64,000 nucleotides of DNA from assembly GCA_028285315.1 (NCBI GenBank), contig JANQPU010000041.1, forward strand, positions 1 to 64,000, read 5' to 3'. Under the pieces are notes generated by a model. It had not been told where the DNA came from, searched no databases, and saw only the letters and a list, made by a program, of their open reading frames with translations. The DNA comes from Acaryochloris sp. IP29b_bin.176 (lineage in GTDB: Bacteria; Cyanobacteriota; Cyanobacteriia; Thermosynechococcales; Thermosynechococcaceae). Position 1 is the first letter of the stretch. Each line of letters starts with the position of its first letter. A program made the translations under genes and the position numbers. Below, one piece after another: positions 1 to 8,700 of this stretch.

Positions 1-1
1 T

Positions 2-121
2 TTGCCTTTGCAGTCAGGGATGTCTGTCAGTGTCAATATCAAGGTTCGCAAGCGCCCTATCATTAGCTTGATTACCGATCGTTTTTCTAAGGAAGCAGAG
101 GGTATCAAGCATTTGCGTTGA
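2..121 (+). CDS. C-terminal end of a HlyD-family membrane-fusion protein (partial)
   Basis: The gene enters from the left edge, and only its last 39 codons are visible before a TGA at 119-121. The tail opens with LPLQSGMSVSVNIKVRKRP and ends with a short amphipathic stretch. The 'L-x-x-GM-x-V-x-V-x-I' pattern followed by 'K-x-R-x-x-I-S-L-(I/L)-T-D' is typical of the end of HlyD/RND-type periplasmic adaptor proteins, which join an inner-membrane ABC exporter to an outer-membrane channel. Only the tail can be seen, so the assignment rests on that motif. Its partner ATPase/permease would be to the left, outside the window. An exporter beside a lipopeptide cluster could serve it, but nothing here proves that. 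Confidence 0.6.
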   Translation: MPLQSGMSVSVNIKVRKRPIISLITDRFSKEAEGIKHLR

Positions 122-153
122 TCAGGCGAACATCAGAATCATATAAATCTGCC

Positions 154-285
154 ATGGTTATGTTTACTCACGAAAATCTGACTTGGTCCAAAGACCAGCA
201 AGAGTGGGCCTCACTAAAAGTGGTGTCGCTATTAGTTTCATTAGGCGAAGCCTTTTCGAAGGGTATATGCGGAATCATGAGGTAA
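154..285 (+). other. Short open frame of 43 codons, possibly a degraded gene
   Basis: An ATG at 154 (or 160) opens a 43-codon frame ending with TAA at 283-285. It contains a 'W-x5-EWASLKVV' stretch that loosely resembles the central part of some DDE transposases. That is a weak impression, not an identification. Just past the middle, another frame continues as a protein-like stretch ending NHEVTTGEEVIKA before a TGA near 313. A frameshifted remnant would give that pattern. There is no clear ribosome binding site. It may equally be non-coding. Confidence 0.2.
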
Positions 286-331
286 CCACGGGCGAAGAAG
301 TGATTAAAGCTTGAACCTTACAAGAAGGCTA

Positions 332-348
332 CCCTCACAAAGTGAGGG
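332..348. terminator. Perfect 7-bp hairpin with a 3-base loop; possible terminator or processing stem
   Basis: CCCTCAC (332-338), loop AAA, then GTGAGGG (342-348) form a perfect GC-rich stem. It lies about 210 bases after the HlyD-like stop codon. No T-run follows, so it does not meet the usual definition of an intrinsic terminator. It could still stabilise or end the upstream transcript. Confidence 0.3.
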
Positions 349-547
349 AATGTCATTGGGAAAATATTCTAGTTGACATAAAGAGATTAAAGGATCAACA
401 TTTAAAATGTTGGAACTACTAATTGAGAAGTATTATCAATTGAGTCTTGAAAACTCTCCGCCTCTGTGAGTGAATGAAATTATAGGTTTTGTTTCAAAGG
501 ACTGAAGAGAAATAGATATATTAAATGAGCAAATCCGCGATAAGGGC

Positions 548-580
548 TCCATGGCATAGATTCTAAGAATAAACCATGGA
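548..580. promoter_or_regulatory. Nested dyad upstream of the ABC exporter operon, possible operator
   Basis: The outer arms are TCCATGG (548-554) and CCATGGA (574-580), exact reverse complements. Inside them sits an 11-base palindrome, ATTCT-A-AGAAT (560-570), on nearly the same centre (about 564-565). Two co-centred palindromes in 33 bases, about 100 bases before the ABC start codon, suggest a site for a dimeric regulator or an RNA stem. No regulator gene is visible in the window. Confidence 0.3.
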
Positions 581-681
581 TGGCGAGTTGACTCTTAGTT
601 GTAGCCTGAAAAGGTGAATTCATGGAAGGTTTTTTGAATCATTACAACTGAGGAAAGAGATCTACTTGGAAGAATTTGAAT

Positions 682-1536
682 ATGTTAGTCATTCAGGAAC
701 TTTGTAAAACGTACAACAACGGGATTGAAGCACTTAAGAATATTTCTCTTGAAATACCTCATGGAATTTTTGGGTTGTTAGGACCTAATGGGGCTGGGAA
801 ATCCACTCTGATGCGGACCATAGCTACCCTGCAGGATCCAGATAGCGGCACTATTACTTTGAATGGATCTGATTTTCGACAGGATCTACAGCAGTCCCGT
901 CAGAATTTGGGCTATTTACCACAGGATTTTGGAGTCTATCCCCAAGTATCTGCAGTTGAACTCCTCGAGCAACTTGCTGTTTTCAAAGGTTTTGTCAATC
1001 GAAAGCAACGACGGGCAGTTGTTGAAGAACAACTACAGCTAGTTAATCTCTACGATCAACGACATCAGCAACTGGGTACTTTTTCTGGGGGGATGCGACA
1101 GCGCTTTGGCATTGCCCAGGCATTGCTAGGAGCACCGCGCTTAGTCATTGTTGATGAACCTACGGCTGGTTTAGACCCAGCAGAGCGTATCCGATTTCAG
1201 AATTTGCTAGCTGAGATTAGCCAGGATCGGGTGCTGTTACTCTCAACCCATATTGTCGAGGATGTGGCTGAACTCTGCCCCCAGATGGCGATTCTCAAAC
1301 AGGGCGCAATTGTGCTAAGCGGTAGTCCTCTAGAGATGATGGACAACTTGATGGGACGGGTTTGGATGTGTCCAGGGGAAGTCCTCTCAGAGACAGAGGG
1401 ACAGTGGACTTTAATTACTACGCGGATGGAGCGAGGTAGTCACTGCACAAGAGTGCTAAGTGAAACTCAGCCCAGTTCAGAATTTCAGTTAGTTGAGCCA
1501 GACCTCAATGATGTGTATTTCACTGCATTGAGTTAG
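682..1536 (+). CDS. ABC transporter ATP-binding protein
   Basis: This is the cytoplasmic ATPase of an ABC-2 type exporter, powering the permease encoded directly downstream. With the ATG at 682 the protein has 284 residues. Walker A is GPNGAGKST (residues 34-42), the signature SGGMRQ starts at residue 135, Walker B is LVIVDEPT with D158-E159, and the switch histidine is H190. The ATG at 682 is preferred to the in-frame TTG at 676 because GGAAG at 668-672 then lies about nine bases upstream. The last ~75 residues are a variable C-terminal extension common in CcmA/DrrA-like ATPases. The next gene starts 39 bases after the stop, so the two probably share a transcript. The substrate is unknown. 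Confidence 0.9.
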   Translation: MLVIQELCKTYNNGIEALKNISLEIPHGIFGLLGPNGAGKSTLMRTIATLQDPDSGTITLNGSDFRQDLQQSRQNLGYLPQDFGVYPQVSAVELLEQLAVFKGFVNRKQRRAVVEEQLQLVNLYDQRHQQLGTFSGGMRQRFGIAQALLGAPRLVIVDEPTAGLDPAERIRFQNLLAEISQDRVLLLSTHIVEDVAELCPQMAILKQGAIVLSGSPLEMMDNLMGRVWMCPGEVLSETEGQWTLITTRMERGSHCTRVLSETQPSSEFQLVEPDLNDVYFTALS

Positions 1537-1575
1537 TCGATAGCAAAATGGCTTTACCCAAGAAGGTTTGAATCC

Positions 1576-4500
1576 ATGATTTCAACTCCAGTCTTTCGCT
1601 TTGAGTGTTGCTATCATTTACGCCGTCCCGCTTTTTGGGTAATTGCCGTAGTGTTTTTCGCGATCGCAACGACTGACATGGTCTCCAAAGGGAGTGAAGG
1701 CAACGCCTTTTTCTATGTTAATAGTCCGCTGCAAATCTTTCAAACCACAATCTGGTATAGCATTTTTGGTATTTTAGCTGCCGTTGCCTTTATTGCCGAA
1801 ACTTTTGTGCGTGATGCTCAAAACCGAACTGAAGAGCTGATTTTAGCTACTCCCATTTCCAAGGGACACTACTTAGCGACACGGTTTATAGCTGCTTTTG
1901 CAGTGGCACTACTAGCTTTTTCGGCCTATCTACCAGGGATGGTTTTGGGAAGTCTAGTACCGGGGTTGAATGCGTATGCCATTGGACCGCTTCGACTGGA
2001 TGCCTACTTATTCAGCTATGGTTTGATCACCTTCCCTAACCTGTTTCTGGTGTCTGCGATTGCCTTTGGTTTAGCTGCCCGCACTCGAAGCTTAGCTTTC
2101 ACCTATGCCGGATCAATTATCCTAGTGATGTTTTATTTGGCCTCCCTGCTGATGGTAGGGGTGGATGTAATTAACTTTGATCAATATTGGCTTTGGGCAC
2201 TAGCAGATCCCTTTGGATTTTTTGGTTTAGAAGAGCAAACTCTGGCCTGGACGGTTCATCAATACAATACCCTGATGCCCCCATTGAGTGGCACCTTCGT
2301 TTGGAATCGCTTGCTGTGGTTCCTGATTGGTCTCGGGACCTGGCTCATCAGTTACCTAGGGTTTTCCCTGAAGCTACCCCACCGATCTCCACGCCAATCT
2401 GGGATTCAGGCAGTTAGACCGTGCCAAAAATCATCGACTGGGAAGCCAATATCCTCAATCCGACCCATCGTTCATCCCTTTCGCTTTGTTCGTCAGTGGA
2501 CTCATCGCAGCATTTTTGAGACTCGCATGATTCTGAAAGGAAGAGGTTTTTTGCTGCTGACAGCAGGAGGACTAGTCAGCTTAGTGATGGCAGCCATGGG
2601 AAGCCGCACATTCAGTTATTCAAACCCAAGTACCGATATTTTGATCCACTCGGCCAATATTTATCTGGACTATATTCTCTTTGCCATTATTGTGGTCTAT
2701 TCGGCAGAGGTCATGTGGCGCGATCGCACCCTAAGGCTGCAGTCCGTACTTGATGCCACCCCCGTTTCAAGTGGGGTGCTTTTGTTATCGAAACTGTCAG
2801 CGCTCTTTGTGATGATTACACTCAATTTGCTGCTGGCCATGGTGGTTATGATCGGTTATCAGCTTTTGAATGGCTATACCTACCTCCAGCTCCCCCTTTA
2901 CGGACAGATGCTGTTTCTAGAGCATGGTCCTTACTACTACATCACGGCTGCCCTCGCACTATTTACCCAAGTCGTCACCCGTCGTAAATACTTGGGGATG
3001 GTTTTGGTCGTTTTAATTTCTTTATCTCATATCCCCTTAGATGCGTTGGGTTGGTATCACAATCTCTATCGGTTTGCAGCTACCAATGACATTGAATACT
3101 CTCCCATGAATGGATATGGGGGGTTATTTCAAGGGCATCTCTGGTATGTCCTTTACTGGAGTCTGTTTGCCGCAGTCTTGCTGATGATTGCAAATATTCT
3201 CTGGCCCCGAGGTATCCAAGAGGGGAAGCCGGGAGCATTGTGGTGGAGAGGTTGGAGAGCTGCCCATCACTCAGTCAAAAAAGGTCTTGCAGTCTTGGTG
3301 CTGATCTGGGTAGGTGTGGGGACCTGGATTGCCTACAATACCACTCAACTCAACGCCTACCAACCACCGGGTAAAGAGGAAACAGCAGCAGCCATTGAAA
3401 AGCAATTTAAAAAATATGAATCTTTGCCGATGCCTGTGGTCACCAATACAAAAGTGACCGTTGATTTATATCCGGACCAACGCTATTTCAAAGCACGGGG
3501 ACAATACACCTTAGAAAATCGCACTGATCAGCCCATTCGTGAAATTCACCTATTGACCTTTATTAACCTCAATCTTGGAGAGGTTAACTATCCAGGTGCC
3601 GCTCTCCGAGAGGCCCATCCTAAGTGGGGCTACTATATCTATGACTTAGCCTCCCCCCTCATGCCGGGTGAACAGCAAGTGATGCAGTTTCAGACTGCCA
3701 CAAACCCAGCCCAGGGCTTTCGCAACCAGGTTGATAGTGATGACGTATACATGATTTATCCCAATGATGTCGTCACCAATGGGACCAATCTCTACAGCCC
3801 CTTTATTTTGCCGTTTGTTGGTTACACCAAAATGGTGGAACAAAAAAAAGCTTGGTTGCGGGCCAACTTAGGATTGCCTCCCCTTGACGAACGGATGCGT
3901 TCCCACAATGACCCCACCGGCCTTGCCCAAGCATTAATGGTGACTCATTTAACCTGGGGGAATACTGAGGTAACGATAGGGACCGCTGCAGATCAAATTG
4001 CCGTCACATCAGGGCGTCTCGTAAAGCAATGGACCAAGGGCAATCGGGCTTATTTTCGCTACCGCTCGACTCAACAGACCCGAGGTAAATTCACGATCTA
4101 CTCAGCTCGATATGCGACCTATCGCAACAATGATTACCGGGTCCCCATTGAGATTTACTTCCATCCTTCCCATTCAGAAAACGTGGAATTGATGGCTCAT
4201 CAAATGGGTAAAGCTCTCACCTTTTACGAACAAACCTTCGGTCCCTATCCTTTTGAGCAGGTGAGGTTGGTCGAGTTTGTCTATTACGACGGCATGGTTT
4301 TTTCAGAGGGAGGAACTTTGGGGCTACCCGAAGTGCTGGGTTGGAAGAGCAAAGCAAAGGGGCAAGGAAAGGAATCCTTAATAGATTGGGTGAGCTATCT
4401 ATTGGCCCACGCCTGGTGGGAAGACCAGATGATCGCCGCTGATGTTGCAGGGGGCATGACGATTCGTGAATCGTTAAGTGCTTATGCGAGTGAATTGTAT

Positions 4501-5184
4501 CAGCGATCACAGCGCCCCCCCGCAGAACAGCGCCTAGCAAAGCAGCGCTTAATGCGTGATTACTTCCGGCAACTCGGTAAAATTGACTTCAAAGAACCCC
4601 CCCTGGTTGATGTTTACAACGAACTACCTGTCGCTCGCCACAAAGGCGGCATGATTTTAGAACTGATAGAACAACAAATTGGTCAGGTAGCCCTTCTTAA
4701 GGCTATTCGTCAGTTTTTGAACACTCATCGATTTCAGCCTCCGCCCTACGCGACTGTTTTAGATTTGAAGAATCAGATTTCAGCCCAAGCCTCTACCAAG
4801 GATCGAGCACTCATAGATGAATTATTTAATGAAGTCGTCACTTATCAAGTAGGCCTTACTGATGCCATTGCTGAGCCCCTTGACAAAGGTCAGTACAGAG
4901 TAAGCCTTAATCTCGCAGCTCAAAAACGGTACACAACAGATTTAGGTCTGCAAGAATCTGCACCACTCAATATGCCCCTAGCAATCTTAGTTAAAGATCG
5001 GAGGGGTAAAACGATATACGACAGTCAACAGTTTATCGACAAGCCTCAAACTACTGTGGAACTCATTGTTAGTGCTCGTCCTGCTTCAGTATCCCTTGAT
5101 GGCGATTATGTTTTACCTTCAGCCTTCACCCAGAACAACACTCGTCCAATAAGAATCCTTAGCAAAGTTGATACTGGTGGTTGA
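1576..5184 (+). CDS. ABC-2 permease fused to an M1-aminopeptidase-like domain lacking the HExxH zinc site
   Basis: A 1202-residue inner-membrane protein. Residues ~15-270 and ~320-560 are two ABC-2-like blocks of hydrophobic helices, a transmembrane segment lies near residue 575, and residues ~620-1180 are a soluble M1-peptidase-like region, probably extracytoplasmic. In active relatives the zinc motif reads HExxH, with a third ligand Glu about 20 residues after the second His. Here the aligned residues are Y941-L-L-A-H945, followed by E965. Only the second His and the distal Glu remain, so proteolysis is unlikely; the domain may bind a peptide or assist gating instead. The ATG at 1576 has a good ribosome site (AAGAAGG, about 1560-1566). 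It pairs with the ATPase 39 bases upstream. Its position beside a lipopeptide cluster makes export or self-protection possible, but this is inference. Confidence 0.85.
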   Translation: MISTPVFRFECCYHLRRPAFWVIAVVFFAIATTDMVSKGSEGNAFFYVNSPLQIFQTTIWYSIFGILAAVAFIAETFVRDAQNRTEELILATPISKGHYLATRFIAAFAVALLAFSAYLPGMVLGSLVPGLNAYAIGPLRLDAYLFSYGLITFPNLFLVSAIAFGLAARTRSLAFTYAGSIILVMFYLASLLMVGVDVINFDQYWLWALADPFGFFGLEEQTLAWTVHQYNTLMPPLSGTFVWNRLLWFLIGLGTWLISYLGFSLKLPHRSPRQSGIQAVRPCQKSSTGKPISSIRPIVHPFRFVRQWTHRSIFETRMILKGRGFLLLTAGGLVSLVMAAMGSRTFSYSNPSTDILIHSANIYLDYILFAIIVVYSAEVMWRDRTLRLQSVLDATPVSSGVLLLSKLSALFVMITLNLLLAMVVMIGYQLLNGYTYLQLPLYGQMLFLEHGPYYYITAALALFTQVVTRRKYLGMVLVVLISLSHIPLDALGWYHNLYRFAATNDIEYSPMNGYGGLFQGHLWYVLYWSLFAAVLLMIANILWPRGIQEGKPGALWWRGWRAAHHSVKKGLAVLVLIWVGVGTWIAYNTTQLNAYQPPGKEETAAAIEKQFKKYESLPMPVVTNTKVTVDLYPDQRYFKARGQYTLENRTDQPIREIHLLTFINLNLGEVNYPGAALREAHPKWGYYIYDLASPLMPGEQQVMQFQTATNPAQGFRNQVDSDDVYMIYPNDVVTNGTNLYSPFILPFVGYTKMVEQKKAWLRANLGLPPLDERMRSHNDPTGLAQALMVTHLTWGNTEVTIGTAADQIAVTSGRLVKQWTKGNRAYFRYRSTQQTRGKFTIYSARYATYRNNDYRVPIEIYFHPSHSENVELMAHQMGKALTFYEQTFGPYPFEQVRLVEFVYYDGMVFSEGGTLGLPEVLGWKSKAKGQGKESLIDWVSYLLAHAWWEDQMIAADVAGGMTIRESLSAYASELYQRSQRPPAEQRLAKQRLMRDYFRQLGKIDFKEPPLVDVYNELPVARHKGGMILELIEQQIGQVALLKAIRQFLNTHRFQPPPYATVLDLKNQISAQASTKDRALIDELFNEVVTYQVGLTDAIAEPLDKGQYRVSLNLAAQKRYTTDLGLQESAPLNMPLAILVKDRRGKTIYDSQQFIDKPQTTVELIVSARPASVSLDGDYVLPSAFTQNNTRPIRILSKVDTGG

Positions 5185-5708
5185 AATGGGGAAAATTTAG
5201 AGGTACATTATTAATATTGATTCCTAATTGGAAGAGATATTTGTATACTCTACAAAGAATATTTGAAAATGTAAATTTGTGTAGGTTGCTACATCTCGTC
5301 AGCTCAAGCTGGCTCCTAGTTCTGCCCGCTTCATTATGTAGCTTTCATAAAGCTATTAGACTGTAATGACCTTATCAAATGATTCGTGTATGAACTGCTG
5401 GATATTTTGGCCACATTTGAAGCGATCTATGGTAAGGGATATACCAATCCTTAAGTAATGATTTTTTTAACGTTGGTTTGTAGGAAAAAACTACGCTTCG
5501 TTTATACTATTGACAATTATTTCTAATACTCGGTCAATGTCATTAACTTTAATGAGCATGAAAGCGTAGACATAAATCAATCAATAAGTTCGCGAATGTA
5601 CCTCTTCACTTGATTTAGAGAGAAAGAGGTGGCTTTTAGGTCATTTATCACTAAGTGGGGCATATAGCGTCTTTCACGACCTGATAGCTATAGACTAGGC
5701 AAATAATT
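5185..5708. promoter_or_regulatory. AT-rich intergenic region likely carrying the promoter of the biosynthetic operon
   Basis: No convincing gene lies in these 524 bases. Visible signals are a perfect hairpin TAGCTTT-CAT-AAAGCTA at 5339-5355, with no T-run after it; a TATACT hexamer at 5503-5508; TTGACA at 5510-5515, whose best 17-base-spaced partner is only GTCAAT (5533-5538); and inverted arms ACCTCTT (5600-5606) and AAGAGGT (5624-5630). Every later gene of the cluster starts within about 80 bases of the previous one. The main promoter and any operator for the pathway should therefore be here. The exact start site cannot be fixed by eye. Confidence 0.5.
5600..5630. promoter_or_regulatory. 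Inverted repeat upstream of the loader gene, possible operator or 5'-UTR stem
   Basis: ACCTCTT at 5600-5606 is the exact reverse complement of AAGAGGT at 5624-5630, with a 17-base spacer. It ends about 80 bases before the start codon of the FAAL gene. If transcription starts near 5540, it would be a stem in the leader RNA; if it starts later, it could be an operator half-site pair. Confidence 0.25.
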
Positions 5709-8700
5709 ATGGCGTTCAAAAATATAATCCAAGACAAAAGCGATGTAGCAGACCATAGTTTTGCTTTGGGATCGACCTTGGTGGACGTTCTGCGCCATAG
5801 AGTCATAGCTCAACCTCACAAAATTGCTTGTCAGTTCATCCCTGATGATGTTACTGATATAACCCGAATAGATTGGCACAAGGGAAATAGCTGGACATAT
5901 TCTGATATTGATTGCCGAGCTAGGGCGATTTGTAAGCAGTTAGTAATTCGATTATCAGAATGTGAGAAGCAGAATCAGCCTATTCTTCTGGCCTATACTC
6001 CGGGTTTAGAATTTATTGCTGCCCTTTTTGGCTGTTGGTACGCAGGTAAAATTGCAGTCCCCGTGCAACCAGCCCGTCGTCATCAGGGAGGGGAACGCTG
6101 GAAACATATACTCGAAGATGCCCAAGTTGTAGGTGTTTTAACTTGCCAGCATTTGTTACCAGAAGTAGAACAGCTAACAGCTCATCGCGCTAGTGATAGT
6201 CTATTTTGTTTGGCCACTGATCAAATCAATGATCTAGAGGTCAATGATTCTGTACCTAATGAGTTGGAGCTTTGTAAGGCTGAGAAATTAGCGCTGTTGC
6301 AATACACCTCAGGTTCAACCAGTAAACCGAAAGGTGTCATGGTTAGCCATTCCAACCTCATGAGTAATCAAGCAGTGATCTATCACTGCTTCGGCCATAG
6401 GCCGAATAGCTATTGTGTGATTTGGTTACCGCCTCATCATGACATGGGGTTAATTGGTGGCATTTTACAGCCCATTTACGGGGGTTTCCCAGTAACCTTA
6501 ATGTCTCCACAGTCCTTTTTACGGAGACCAATCCGCTGGCTGGAGGCAATCTCCCACTTTCAAGCAACAACCAGCGGTGGACCTAACTTTGCCTATGACT
6601 ATTGTGTTCAAAAAACCACACCTTCACAGCGAGAGGGTTTGGATCTAAGCAGTTGGCAACTTGCCTTTAATGGGGCTGAACCTATTCAAGCTATGACACT
6701 TGAAAACTTCTCATCCTCCTTTGCAAGTTGTGGGTTCAAGTCCCAAGCATTTTTCCCATGCTATGGACTAGCAGAAGCTACTCTATTCGTCTCTGGTAGC
6801 CATTGGGATACTCAGGAGAATAAGATTCGAAGTCTCAAGCGTAGTGCCCTAGAGTTGGGAAATGTTATTGAGACGACTCCTAATTCTGACGATGCAGCAC
6901 TCGTTATAAGTTGCGGTGAACTAGGTTTAGGAAGCAGTGTGGCTATTGTTGATCTAGAGAATGGTCATACCTGTACGTCTGACAAAATAGGCGAGATATG
7001 GGTTGCAGGCGACAGCATAGCACAAGGTTATTGGCAAAATTCTCAAGCGACGCAAGATAGCTTTAATTCTTACTTATCTGATGGAAGCGGGCCTTATCTA
7101 CGGACTGGAGATTTGGGCTTTTATGATGGCCAATCGCTGTATATCACTGGACGCCTTAAAGATTTAATCGTCATCCGTGGACGCAACCATCTGCCTCACG
7201 ACATTGAACAAACCGTCGCTCAATGCCATGAAGATCTGAGATCGCAAGGGGGTGCATTTAGCGTTGATCTGGATGGTTCTGAAAGCCTGGTCATTTTTCA
7301 AGAAGTTAAGCGAGCAGCCTTGCACCATCTGAATTCAGAGGCAATCTTCAATGTTATTCGTGCTGCTATTTCACAGCATCATGGGCTTCAAGTAGCAGCC
7401 ATATGGCTACTGAAGCCAGGACACCTACCACAAACTACCAGCGGGAAAGTGCAACGACATTTATGCAAATCTGCCTTTATTGATACAAAGCTGGTTCCTG
7501 TCGCACATTGGTCCATTAATCATGGACAAAGGATAAAGCAATACAAGGGAAAAGCGCCTACCCACTTCGCTTCAAGCAAAAACAACTTAAGTCCTTCACC
7601 ATCCGCATCCGACAGACATAGCAAGCTTGTTGACCGCATTAATTGGCTACGCCAATATGCGAACGAGTCGATTAACTCTCGACTTATGGATGAGCGTCGA
7701 TGTATTTCACCCAGCGTAGTTCTAGATTTTGGCAACCAAGGCTTGTTGGGTATGCAGGTACCTGAAAAATATGGTGGTTTGGAATTCGGCCATGATGATC
7801 TATTGCAAGTCTTGGAACAACTTGGGGCCATTGATCCTACTTTAGCCCTATTTGTGGGGCTTAATAATGTCCTAGGTATTCGCCCCATATTGGACCATGC
7901 TCATCCAGAGATACGTGAGCAACTTCTACCGAGGCTAGCCACTGGGCGAGAATTAGCAGCATTTGCTTTGACTGAACCAGCGGCTGGTTCCAACCCATTC
8001 GGTATTACGTCTAAAGCCATACCGATGTCACAGGGTTGGACATTGCAAGGAGAAAAAATTTGGAGTGGTTCCGCAGCGTGGGCAAGCATTACCAATGTGT
8101 TTGTCAAGCAATGTGATGAGACTGGCAAACCCATAGGCGTCAGCGGATTTATCGTACGCAAAGGCTCACCTGGGTTACGTCAAGGACCAGAAGCCTTGAC
8201 CATGGGGATGAGAGCCATGGTGCAAAATACCGTGTTTCTGGACCAAGTGCACGTCCGTACATCGCAGCTCCTTAGTGAACCTGGTGCAGGAATGATTGTG
8301 GCACAAGAAGCCATGATGTATGGACGCTTAGCTATTGCTGCTGCCAGTGTTGGTGGGATGAAGCGCTGTGCCCAGATGATGTTGCGCTATAGTTCTCGTC
8401 GCTCCATTTCCACAGGAAAATTGTTGGATAATCCGATAACACTGACTCGGCTTAACTGGTTAACTCATGCAATTACAACGCTCAACAGTCTAGTGACCTT
8501 TGTCGGTCAACGTTTGGATCAGGCATTGTTTATCCCTGAAGAGTTCTATGCTGCCTGCAAAATTCTAGGTCCAGAATTTTATTGGCAAGCTGCTGATAAC
8601 TTAGTGCAATGCCTAGGGGGAAGGGGCTATATTGAAACGAACGTAGCACCCCAAATCCTCAGGGATGCTAGAGTTCTGAGAATTTTTGAAGGACCAACTG

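Larger units (their letters stand above)
122..681. other. Intergenic region with inverted repeats and a possible gene remnant
   Basis: About 560 bases lie between the HlyD-like tail and the ABC ATPase. No convincing gene fills it. It holds a short open frame (154-285), a perfect 7-bp hairpin (332-348), a TTGACA hexamer at 373-378 with no good partner -10 box, and a two-level dyad at 548-580. The rest is AT-rich with frequent stops in all frames. Upstream control signals for the exporter operon are expected here, but no strong consensus promoter can be named. Confidence 0.6.

Noticed and set aside
332-348. Strong intrinsic terminator after the HlyD-like gene
   Set aside because: The stem is perfect but no T-tract follows, so it is listed only as a weak terminator candidate.
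5181-5366. 61-codon frame just after the permease stop codon
   Set aside because: It needs a TTG start, has no ribosome site, is AT-rich and shows no recognisable motif; more likely spacer.
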